The translations under genes and the position numbers were made by a program. DNA of 64,000 nt, taken from JAPOXR01 sp963664715 (lineage in GTDB: Bacteria; Pseudomonadota; Alphaproteobacteria; Rhodobacterales; Rhodobacteraceae). Below, piece by piece: positions 17,499 to 25,438 of this stretch (positions are counted from its first letter, which is position 1; each line of letters begins with the position of its first letter). The DNA lies in NCBI GenBank assembly GCA_963664715.2, contig CAXXUY010000013.1, forward strand, positions 39,803-103,802, in the 5' to 3' direction. The notes below the pieces were generated by a model. It was not told the origin of the DNA, did no database searches, and was given only the letters and a program-made list of their open reading frames with translations.

Positions 17499-18512
17499 AT
17501 GGTATCCAGCGTCTGCAATTTCGGGCTGATCGGTGTTGGCAAGATAGGCCGAATCCATGCTGCCTGCATAACCAGAAATCCCTCGGCACGGCTCGTGCGC
17601 GTGCACGATTCCGATCCGGAAGTGGCCCGCGAGATCGCTGCTGCACACCAGGCTCGAGCAACATCGGACCTGGGCGAAATGCTGGAGAATCCCGGGATCG
17701 ATGCCGTCATCATCGCGGTGCCTACGGCATTCCATGGACCGATTGCACGGGCATGTGCGGATGCCGGAATGGCATTTCTTTGCGAAAAGCCGATCGATAT
17801 CGACAGGCGGTCGGCAGCAGAAACAGTCAGGCGTGTCAGGGAAACCGGGGTTTTCGGCGGCATGGGACTCAATCGTCGCCATGACCGTCAGCACCGGGCG
17901 CTGCACGATGCGATTTCCCGCGGCGAAGCAGGGGACATCGAGATGCTGCTGTTCACGTCTCGCACGCAGGCCCTCCCCGAACTTGACTACATCAGGTCCT
18001 CAGGCGGCCAGTTGAGAGACAAGGGATCCCATTTCTTCGACCTTGCCTGCTGGTTGGCGAACGATCGACCGACGGAAATCTATGTTGATGGTGATTGCCT
18101 CATTGAACCGTCATTCGGGGAACTCGGCGATACCGACACGGCCATGATCATCCTGAGAATGTCGGGAGGGGCATTCTGCCATTTCAATTTCTGCCGAAGG
18201 ACCACCTACGGATATGACGAGCGTATCGAGGTTGTCGGCACAGGCGGCAGGCTGGAATCCGGTGCACCGAAAAGAGACGAGTTCATCCGCTACCGGGGCG
18301 ACACGGTGATATCATCCGGACTGCACCAGGACTGGATTGATCGACTTGCCCCGTCATATGACAGCCAGCTTGCGGCGTTCATCGGTGAACTCAACGATCC
18401 GACAGGCATCTTTCCAACCGTCGAGGACAGTTTCATTGCCGAGGCAATCGCCACGGCGGGAGAAGAATCCATGAAGGCGCACAGGCGGGTCGCAATCGAC
18501 CTGGAGATCTGA
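17499..18512 (+). CDS. Gfo/Idh/MocA-family NAD(P)-dependent oxidoreductase (inositol dehydrogenase-like)
   Basis: 337-residue dehydrogenase. The N-terminal Rossmann fold has NFGLIGVGKIGRIHAACI (GxGxxG), then IDAVIIAVPTAFH and the family hallmark EKPID with its catalytic Lys near residue 97. The C-terminal alpha/beta domain contains LRDKGSHFFDLACWL, with the His expected at the active site. The closest functional class is inositol 2-dehydrogenase, but the substrate cannot be told from sequence. ATG 17499 is chosen for alignment with the family; 17448 would add 17 residues. No iol genes lie nearby. Confidence 0.85.
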   Translation: MVSSVCNFGLIGVGKIGRIHAACITRNPSARLVRVHDSDPEVAREIAAAHQARATSDLGEMLENPGIDAVIIAVPTAFHGPIARACADAGMAFLCEKPIDIDRRSAAETVRRVRETGVFGGMGLNRRHDRQHRALHDAISRGEAGDIEMLLFTSRTQALPELDYIRSSGGQLRDKGSHFFDLACWLANDRPTEIYVDGDCLIEPSFGELGDTDTAMIILRMSGGAFCHFNFCRRTTYGYDERIEVVGTGGRLESGAPKRDEFIRYRGDTVISSGLHQDWIDRLAPSYDSQLAAFIGELNDPTGIFPTVEDSFIAEAIATAGEESMKAHRRVAIDLEI

Positions 18513-18599
18513 GTTCCGGCCGGCGAATCAGCGGCCGGTTGGAGTCCGCATCCACGCACCAACACAGGCCACCGGGCTCAATCATTCCCTGATTCTGCA

Positions 18600-18700
18600 C
18601 ATTCCCGGTTAGATCTGTTCCCGTACTTGCCAGTCCGTAGATGAGGCATTAGAGGGCTTGGCGGGCACTCCTCCCCACCGAGGAGCGATTATCTGGAAGG
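18600..18700 (+). ncRNA. Candidate serC leader RNA element
   Basis: The leader before serC holds an orderly set of short dyads: CTCCTC-CCCACC-GAGGAG (18668-18685) is a clean hairpin close to the start codon, and GCCA upstream can pair with TGGC in CTTGGCGGGC. A conserved serC leader motif is known upstream of serC in alphaproteobacteria (Rfam serC family), and position and class agree. I could not fold it or score it against the model. Confidence 0.45.
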
Positions 18701-18710
18701 ATAAGCAGAC

Positions 18711-19877
18711 ATGATTTCACCACCCGCCGACAGGCCGAGGCGGGCCCTGTTCTCGTCCGGCCCCTGCGCAAAACCCCCATCCTGGCACAGCGGGTTCCTC
18801 TCCCGGGCAATACTGGGGCGGTCACACCGGTCGGTTCCGGGCAAATCCAGGCTGAAGGATGTCATCGACCTCACCCGCGAGGTTCTTGAGGTGCCGGATT
18901 CACACCGGATCGGGATCGTACCGGCATCGGATACGGGTGCTGTCGAAATGGCGTTGTGGTCGCTTCTCGGCCAGCGGCCGGTTGACGTGCTCGCCTGGGA
19001 GAGTTTCGGGCATGACTGGTTGACGGACGTGACCAGCGAACTCCGTCTGGATGCGAGGCATCACTTCGCGGAGTATGGTCAGTTGCCGGATCTGTCCAAG
19101 GTTGACTTCTCGAACGATGTCGTTTTCGCCTGGAACGGCACCACGAGCGGTGTCCGGGTTCCCGACGGGGATTTCATTCCCGACTCGAGGCCGGGACTGA
19201 CGATCTGCGACGCAACCTCGGCCGCATTCGCCGTGGACCTGCCGTGGAACAAGCTCGATGCAACGACGTTCTCCTGGCAGAAGGTTCTCGGAGGAGAAGC
19301 CGCCCACGGGATGATCATCCTGTCACCGAGGGCGGTTGAAAGGCTGGAATGCTGGATGCCTTCCTGGCCGCTTCCGAAGATCTTCAGGCTGGCCAGGAAC
19401 AACAAACTCATCGAAGGGATTTTCGAAGGTGCGACGATCAATACACCATCGATGCTCTGCGTTGAGGACTGCATCCATGCGCTGGAATGGGCAAGATCGG
19501 TCGGAAGCCTACAGGGAATGATCGCGCGGGCGGACACGAATGCCGGGGTTGTCGCCGAGTTCGTGGACAGCCGGGAATGGATCTCGTTTCTCGCAGCCGA
19601 TGAATGGACACGGTCAAACACCAGCGTCTGCCTCGTTCTCGACGATCCGGAAGTTCATGCCGATGACAGGGCGGCGATTTCGAGGTCCATTGCAAAACGG
19701 CTGGAAGCCGAAGGGGTCGCCCACGACATCGGATCATACAGGAGCGCGCCCCCGGGCTTGCGGATCTGGTGCGGCGCCACGGTGGAAACGGGCGATCTGC
19801 GTGCATTGATGCCCTGGATCGAATGGGCGTTCCAGCAAGAACGGGCCGCATACATGACGGTCGAGGCCGATTTGTGA
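18711..19877 (+). CDS. serC: Phosphoserine aminotransferase
   Basis: 388-residue PLP enzyme converting 3-phosphohydroxypyruvate and glutamate to phosphoserine. It belongs to the alphaproteobacterial/methanogen subtype: FSSGPCAKPPSWH at the N-terminus, LGRSHRS, the substrate and cofactor region AWNGTTSGVRVP, CDATSAAFAVDLPWNK with the PLP-binding Asp, and SWQKVLGGEAAHGMIILSP with the Schiff-base Lys. AAGGAT lies 8 nt before the ATG. Ten bases separate it from serA, so the two form an operon. Confidence 0.95.
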   Translation: MISPPADRPRRALFSSGPCAKPPSWHSGFLSRAILGRSHRSVPGKSRLKDVIDLTREVLEVPDSHRIGIVPASDTGAVEMALWSLLGQRPVDVLAWESFGHDWLTDVTSELRLDARHHFAEYGQLPDLSKVDFSNDVVFAWNGTTSGVRVPDGDFIPDSRPGLTICDATSAAFAVDLPWNKLDATTFSWQKVLGGEAAHGMIILSPRAVERLECWMPSWPLPKIFRLARNNKLIEGIFEGATINTPSMLCVEDCIHALEWARSVGSLQGMIARADTNAGVVAEFVDSREWISFLAADEWTRSNTSVCLVLDDPEVHADDRAAISRSIAKRLEAEGVAHDIGSYRSAPPGLRIWCGATVETGDLRALMPWIEWAFQQERAAYMTVEADL

Positions 19878-19887
19878 GGATGATGAC

Positions 19888-21486
19888 ATGAAACCCAGGG
19901 TTCTCGTTTCAGACAAGCTGTCGGAAACTGCGCTGCAGATCTTCCGCCACCGCGGCGTCGAAGCCGATTTCAGGCCGGAACTCGGACGAGACAAGGCCGC
20001 CCTGCAGGAGGTGATCGGAGAGTATGAGGGACTTGCAATCCGTTCTGCAACGAAGGTTTCGGGAAAACTGCTCGAACGCGCCGGCAGGCTGAAGGTCATA
20101 GGCAGGGCCGGGATCGGTGTCGACAATATCGACGTCAAGGCCGCGTCCCGGAACGGTATCATCGTCATGAACACGCCGATGGGCAACGCCATCACGACGG
20201 CCGAGCACGCAATCGCGATGATGATGTCGATGGCCAGGCAGATACCGGAAGCATGCGAGTCCACGCGTAGCGGAAGATGGGAAAAGTCCCGTTTTGTTGG
20301 AACGGAGTTGTTCGGCAAGACGCTTGGGGTCGTTGGCTGCGGCAATATCGGTTCGGCTGTCTGCAGGCGTGCAATCGGCCTTGAAATGAAGGTCGTCTGC
20401 TATGATCCATTCCTTACAGACGAGCGCGCGATCAGGCTCGGCGTCGAGAAGGTCCCCTACGACGAACTTCTTGCCCGTTCAGATATCATTACGTTTCACG
20501 TGCCGCTGACCGACAAGACCCGCCGAATCCTGGATTCGTCCGCATTGGCCAAGACCAGGAAGGGGATTCGAATCGTCAATTGTGCCCGTGGCGGAGTCGT
20601 CGACGAAGCGGCATTGGCAGACGCCATTCGCGGCGGGCATGTCGCCGGGGCTGCCCTGGACGTGTTCGAGAATGAGCCGCCGGAAAACAATCCGTTGCTT
20701 GAATTGCCGAATGTGGTGGTGACGCCCCATCTCGGTGCTTCGACCATGGAAGCACAGGAAAAGGTCGCCCAGCAGGTTGCCGAACAGATGTCGGACTACC
20801 TGTTGAGGGGAGCGGTCAACAATGCTCTGAACATGCCATCGATCAGTGCCGAGGAAGCGCCCCGGCTCCTGCCATGGGTTGCCCTGGCAGACCATCTCGG
20901 CTCCTTCGTCGGCCAGATGACCGACGGACCGATTACATCTGTCAGCATGCTGTATGACGGTGCCGTGGCCGACATGAACATCAGCGCACTGAATGCAGCG
21001 GCGCTCGCAGGGGTCCTTCGCGCAAGCAATCCGGAAGTCAACATGGTGTCGGCCGAGGTTGCGGCAAAGGACAGGGGGTTCGTGATGTCGGCGACGACGA
21101 GATCGAAGTCAGGGATCTTCGAAGCCTATATCAGCCTTTCAGTAATCACCAGCAGCGGCATGCGCTCGATAGTCGGAACGGTGTTTTCGGATGGCAAGCC
21201 GCGCTTTATCCAGATCAAGGGCATCTATATCGACGCGGAGGTCGCCCGTTACATGCTTTATACCACCAACAGGGATGTTCCCGGAATCATTGGCGTTCTG
21301 GGTACGGTTCTCGGGGATTGCGGCATCAATATTGCGAACTTCAACCTGGGCCGGTCAAATGCCGGGGAAGACGCCATAGCACTCCTGACCCTGGACAGCC
21401 CCGCCGACCACTCGGTTGTCGAGAAGATCACGCAGACCGGAATGTTCAACCGGGTCAGGCCCCTGGAATTCAGCTTGTCGAACTGA
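19888..21486 (+). CDS. serA: D-3-phosphoglycerate dehydrogenase
   Basis: 532-residue long-form enzyme for the first step of serine synthesis. The catalytic and NAD domain has VVGCGNIGSAVCRRA, the substrate Arg in NCARGGVVDEAAL, Glu in FENEPPENNPL and the acid His in TPHLGASTMEAQ. Next comes the allosteric substrate-binding domain (about residues 320-450). The C-terminal ACT domain begins DVPGIIGVLGTVLGDCGINIANF. The presence of both extra domains suggests serine feedback control as in other long SerA proteins. Confidence 0.96.
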   Translation: MKPRVLVSDKLSETALQIFRHRGVEADFRPELGRDKAALQEVIGEYEGLAIRSATKVSGKLLERAGRLKVIGRAGIGVDNIDVKAASRNGIIVMNTPMGNAITTAEHAIAMMMSMARQIPEACESTRSGRWEKSRFVGTELFGKTLGVVGCGNIGSAVCRRAIGLEMKVVCYDPFLTDERAIRLGVEKVPYDELLARSDIITFHVPLTDKTRRILDSSALAKTRKGIRIVNCARGGVVDEAALADAIRGGHVAGAALDVFENEPPENNPLLELPNVVVTPHLGASTMEAQEKVAQQVAEQMSDYLLRGAVNNALNMPSISAEEAPRLLPWVALADHLGSFVGQMTDGPITSVSMLYDGAVADMNISALNAAALAGVLRASNPEVNMVSAEVAAKDRGFVMSATTRSKSGIFEAYISLSVITSSGMRSIVGTVFSDGKPRFIQIKGIYIDAEVARYMLYTTNRDVPGIIGVLGTVLGDCGINIANFNLGRSNAGEDAIALLTLDSPADHSVVEKITQTGMFNRVRPLEFSLSN

Positions 21487-21612
21487 CTGCCTGTTGGAAC
21501 CTGGAACCGCCAGGATCCGGAGCGGCCGGACGGCAGGAACAATGCGATGCCCTGTCGGGCTGGCGGGCGGCAACAGCCTGCCGAGGCGCGGGGCCAGGAA
21601 GAGGAAATCGTT

Positions 21613-22383
21613 ATGAAACTTGATGCTCAATTTCATGATCTTGAGAACAGATCGGTCTTCATCACGGGCGGCGGTTCAGGTATCGGCGCGGCGCTGACCG
21701 AGGGGTTCCTTGCCCAGAATGCCAGGGTTGCGTTCATTCAGCGTTCCGATGCCAGTGAATTCTGCGAGAGGATGGGGGAGAAGTACGGAACGGGACCCCT
21801 ATTCATCCAGGGTGACGTGTCCGAAGTCGACCAGTTGAGGCAGGCAATCGAGTCGGCAGCCTCGGAGCATGGAACGGTGGACGTGCTCGTCAACAACGCG
21901 GCCAATGACACCAGGCATTCGGCAGAGGAACTGACGGTCGAACAGTGGGATGCAAATCACGCGGTCAACATTCGAGCGTACTTCTTCGGTGCCCAGGCAG
22001 TGGTTCCGGGAATGAGGCGCCAAGGCGGAGGCGCAATCATCAACTTCACATCGATCTCCTACATGATGGGCAACGCGGGATATCCCGCCTATGCGGCCGC
22101 CAATGCCGGAATCACCGGCCTGACGCGATCACTTGCCCGGGAGTTCGGGCCAGACCGGATCCGCGTGAACGCTGTGGCGCCGGGCTGGGTCTTGACAGAC
22201 CGGCAGATGGATCTCTGGGCAACACCGGATGCACTGGCCCAACACCTGGACAAGCAATGCCTGAAGGACCACCTGAAACCCGAAGACATCGTCGCCGGCT
22301 GCCAGTTCCTTGCATCTTCGGCCAGCAGGATGATGTCTGGCCAGGTACTCGTCATTGATGGCGGAGTCGTCGTAACCGGCTGA
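21613..22383 (+). CDS. Short-chain dehydrogenase/reductase with atypical active site
   Basis: 256-residue SDR. The cofactor motif TGGGSGIG and NNAAN motif are present, and the catalytic Ser lies in NFTSISYMM. The expected YxxxK reads Y-A-A-A-N (YPAYAAANAGITGLTRSLA), so Asn stands where the catalytic Lys should be. The C-terminus (LASSASRMMSGQVLVIDGG) is normal. The family resembles sugar 1-dehydrogenases (xylose or arabinose type). GAGGAAA lies 6 nt before ATG 21613; the frame extends upstream to 21547 without a site. It follows serA by 126 bp. Confidence 0.85.
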   Translation: MKLDAQFHDLENRSVFITGGGSGIGAALTEGFLAQNARVAFIQRSDASEFCERMGEKYGTGPLFIQGDVSEVDQLRQAIESAASEHGTVDVLVNNAANDTRHSAEELTVEQWDANHAVNIRAYFFGAQAVVPGMRRQGGGAIINFTSISYMMGNAGYPAYAAANAGITGLTRSLAREFGPDRIRVNAVAPGWVLTDRQMDLWATPDALAQHLDKQCLKDHLKPEDIVAGCQFLASSASRMMSGQVLVIDGGVVVTG

Positions 22384-22391
22384 ACTGGTCC

Positions 22392-22426
22392 AGACGGGGC
22401 AGGCACCGCTGGCCGGCAGCCCGTCT
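22392..22426 (+). terminator. Possible hairpin after the SDR gene
   Basis: AGACGGG (22392-22398) and CCCGTCT (22420-22426) form a 7-bp stem starting 8 bp after the SDR stop, with a GC-rich 21-nt interior that may pair further. No T tract follows, so any termination would be weak. Confidence 0.3.
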
Positions 22427-22521
22427 TCCGGCCCTCGCCGTGTCGGATGATCCTGACCCATGATGCCGCAAGTCGTGTCGTTCGGTGCCTGTACCGGCAA
22501 TCGTCAACGCCATGGTTTCAT

Positions 22522-23610
22522 TCATTGAGCCGCCTGGCTGCCTTGTCTGTCCCGGAGCGCTTCGGCATCCCTGAGCAGCGCAGCCATACGGTAGAAGCCA
22601 TGCACCATCTTTGAATATGGTGTCATGAGAAAGAAGGTCATCACGAAACCAAGATGCAGCGGCAGGAGCACCTGTACCAACAGGGTGCCGGTTGCAGCGT
22701 ACAGGATCAGCCCCGTTGTGCTGACCGCAAACAGCAGGAGTATGAAGGCCATCTCACCACCCCAGGCCGCCGGCGCGCCGAGTTCGGGATCCGCCCTCGT
22801 CTTGAGCCATGCAAGGCCCGCAGTTCCGGAAGAGAGCAGGATTCCTCCCGATACGCCCAGCAACTTTGGAACCGACAACAACCCGTACGGTGCCTCGATG
22901 CCGAACCCGTAATGCAGGATCGTGGCCGAACAGGTTGACGCAAAGCACAACAGGAAGCCATACAGCGTGGCCTGGTGGAACCGGCGGCGGTGATTGGAAT
23001 AGCGATCCTCAGCCTCGAAGTTGCATCCTTCGCCATGTCCGCCGGCAAGGTTGTCCATTTGCCCCATGGAACGGGTCGCGACAAACAGGGTCTGCCATGT
23101 GATACGGCCGCCGCCAACGGCAATCCAGTATCGTCTCATCGAGACCGCGACGGCCAGCAACGGCAGGAGGAACGACGGTGCAAAGATTGCAACCATCAGC
23201 CCGTGTGACATGTAGGCGTAGAAACCTGCTCCATCCTCAGGACGGAAAGATGAGGCAAGCCAGAAGAGAAAGGCAATCGAAACCGCCAGGACTGATGACA
23301 GCGCAAGTCCCGAACGTTCAAACAGCATGGCGATGCCCCGCGGCCATGCGCATTCCTTCCAACTCTGCCGCTGGACGGCGGCAAGTGCAGCGGGGAGGTT
23401 AAGATCAAATTCGTGGGGAGGAACATACTGGCATGCATAGAAGCAGCCGCGGCAATTGTGGCACAGGTTTGCCAACTGAACGATGTCCCCATCCGCCCAC
23501 AATCTCTGCCGGTGGATTGCGGGGAAAACCGAACAGTAACCCTCGCAGTATCGGCAAGCATTGCAGATATGAACCTGACGGCGGGCTTCGGAAATGGTGT
23601 CAGCAGGCAT
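22522..23610 (-). CDS. tcuB: Tricarballylate utilisation protein TcuB (4Fe-4S/haem membrane protein)
   Basis: 362-residue membrane electron carrier. Two iron-sulfur motifs lie at the N-terminus, CNACRYCEGYCSVFP and CHNCRGCFYACQYVPPHEFD; several transmembrane helices follow (VLAVSIAFLFWLASSF, VAIFAPSFLLPLLAVAV, and others), with His residues on helices suited to haem binding. In Salmonella TcuB passes electrons from the FADH2 of TcuA to the quinone pool. The ATG at 23610 overlaps the end of tcuA by 11 nt; an earlier in-frame ATG at 23634 is possible. Confidence 0.9.
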   Translation of the reverse strand: MPADTISEARRQVHICNACRYCEGYCSVFPAIHRQRLWADGDIVQLANLCHNCRGCFYACQYVPPHEFDLNLPAALAAVQRQSWKECAWPRGIAMLFERSGLALSSVLAVSIAFLFWLASSFRPEDGAGFYAYMSHGLMVAIFAPSFLLPLLAVAVSMRRYWIAVGGGRITWQTLFVATRSMGQMDNLAGGHGEGCNFEAEDRYSNHRRRFHQATLYGFLLCFASTCSATILHYGFGIEAPYGLLSVPKLLGVSGGILLSSGTAGLAWLKTRADPELGAPAAWGGEMAFILLLFAVSTTGLILYAATGTLLVQVLLPLHLGFVMTFFLMTPYSKMVHGFYRMAALLRDAEALRDRQGSQAAQ

Positions 23611-24994
23611 GGTCTGCCGCCTCATTTCCCGCAATGCGTCCGAAGACCGTTCCGATGGTCATTCCGAATCCGGCAAGGTAACCCTCGCCGAGGATTGATC
23701 CTGCCATGATTTCCCCGGCTGCCCAGAGGTTTTCGACCGGACTGCCTCCTGCCTGCACCTGTGCCGCTTCGTCGACCCGCAATCCCAGATAGGTGAAGGT
23801 CACACCAGGGCGCAGCATGTAGCCGTAGAACGGGGGTTCGGATATCGGACGGGCCCAGTTCGATTTCGGTGGATCAAGCCCGACGGCGGCCAGCCCGTCG
23901 GCTTCGGTCGGGTGGAATCTGCCGGGCCGGCATGCATGGTTGAATTCCTCAACTGTCCCGACTGCGTCCGGCGGCAGACCCAGTTGCCGGACGAGATCCG
24001 GGATGCTGCCAGCTTCCACCGGAGGAAACGCCGATGGCATGAAGAGGTCGATACTCTTCGAATCGAGTATGGCATAGGCTATCTGGTCCGGCTGTGCTGC
24101 AACGAGCCGGCCCCAGATCGCATAGCGTTTGGGCCAGACATCTTCGCCTTCATCATAGAAACGCCGACCATGGCGGTTGACTACGACGGAAAACGGGATG
24201 CAGTCGAGCCGTGTAACGATGCCGCCATCGAATCTGGGTGCCCGCCCGTCAATCGCGACGGCATGGCACTGTGTGGGATCGCCGACGCTCTCGACGCCCT
24301 GATCGAGGAGGTCCCGCAGCACGACACCGCGGTTGTACGGAGTTCCGCGGATGAGAAAATTGCGTGCTGCCGGTCCCCACGCATCCGCCAGCCAGTCAAT
24401 GTCAGCCTGGAATCCCCCGCAGGCAGCGATGACCGAACGGGGGGCGAAGGACAGGATTTCAGTGTCGAATTCCGCGTCGACGCGGGCAACCCGGCCTCCA
24501 CTGAGTTCAAGATGCCGGACATTCGCCTCGTACATGATGCGGACTCCGAGCGAAGACGCGGTCCGGCAATAGGCATTGACCAGCGATTTTCCTCCACCGA
24601 GGAAGAACGCGTTTGTCCGCGACAGTGACAACGTGCCCGACAGGGGCGGCTGGAACCGCACGCCATGCTCTTCCATCCAGCCATAGCAGCCCTCGGAGGA
24701 TCGGATCGTCATCCTCGCCAGCGCCTCGTCGGCCTTGCCATCGGTGACTTTCAGCAGGTCGTAGAAATACTCGCTTTCGCCGTATTCACCCGCGAGGACT
24801 CCGGCCGGCGCTTCATGCATGCATCTGAAGTTCCGTGTGTGCCGGCTGTTTCCCCCGCGGTATGCCTTCGGCGCGGCTTCAAGCACCAGGACGTCCGCGC
24901 CCCTCTTTCGTGCACAGATTGCCGCCGTCAAGGCCGCGTTTCCGCTGCCGATGACGAGAACTCCAACGTCTCTTGCTGGTCTTGCCGCTGTCAT
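23600..24994 (-). CDS. tcuA: FAD-dependent tricarballylate dehydrogenase TcuA
   Basis: 464-residue flavoprotein oxidising tricarballylate to cis-aconitate. The FAD motif VLVIGSGNAALTAAICARKR is followed by GGNSRHTRNFRC. A succinate-dehydrogenase/fumarate-reductase type fold is indicated by SVIAACGGFQADIDWL, RGTPYNRGVVL and the C-terminal NLWAAGEIMAGSILGEGYLAGFG, with GMTIGTVFGRIAG contacting FAD. ATG 24994 is chosen for the family N-terminus; the longer frame to 25198 is not supported. No tcuC transporter or tcuR regulator is next to it; the MFS gene at 29585 is of a different family. Confidence 0.92.
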   Translation of the reverse strand: MTAARPARDVGVLVIGSGNAALTAAICARKRGADVLVLEAAPKAYRGGNSRHTRNFRCMHEAPAGVLAGEYGESEYFYDLLKVTDGKADEALARMTIRSSEGCYGWMEEHGVRFQPPLSGTLSLSRTNAFFLGGGKSLVNAYCRTASSLGVRIMYEANVRHLELSGGRVARVDAEFDTEILSFAPRSVIAACGGFQADIDWLADAWGPAARNFLIRGTPYNRGVVLRDLLDQGVESVGDPTQCHAVAIDGRAPRFDGGIVTRLDCIPFSVVVNRHGRRFYDEGEDVWPKRYAIWGRLVAAQPDQIAYAILDSKSIDLFMPSAFPPVEAGSIPDLVRQLGLPPDAVGTVEEFNHACRPGRFHPTEADGLAAVGLDPPKSNWARPISEPPFYGYMLRPGVTFTYLGLRVDEAAQVQAGGSPVENLWAAGEIMAGSILGEGYLAGFGMTIGTVFGRIAGNEAADHAC

Positions 24995-25438
24995 GAAGAG
25001 TTGTTTGCCGTGCAGTGTGGCGCCAGGGTCCTCGATGTCATGTTGGCGGATTCTCCCTGGCGGGCCAATTGAGTGGCGCCATTGGTTGCCCAACGCGTCA
25101 CCAATTGCAAGACCGTCAATGCCTGCCCTCCGCCCCGGCATGGAATGCATCACGGTCCGGGGCAGACATTGCGGGCGGTGTCCTTTCCGGCCCGTCATTC
25201 GCCAGGTCCGGTCGCCGGTCTGAAGCAGGCGATGAGCGGGGGATGGGTCTTGCCGGTTCCGCTGGCGGTGAAAACCGGATGGCCGGCAGCTGCCAAGCCA
25301 TTGAATGAAAAGCTGGCGGTACTATGTTAAGGGGGTTGCCGCTGATCGAGATTGGTATGCAGGCCTGCTGCGGGCCTGCGTCGGCATCGTCGCGAAACGC
25401 GATCTCGGCGACATGACCCCGGGGCCAGGAAATGGAGC
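24995..25438 (+). promoter_or_regulatory. Divergent promoter region tcuA/atm1 with a candidate atm1 promoter
   Basis: 444 bp between divergent genes. On the plus strand TTGAAT (25301-25306), a 16-bp spacer and TATGTT (25323-25328) form a plausible sigma-70 promoter about 105 bp before the exporter gene. No clear operator or promoter was found for tcuAB on the other strand. Confidence 0.35.
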
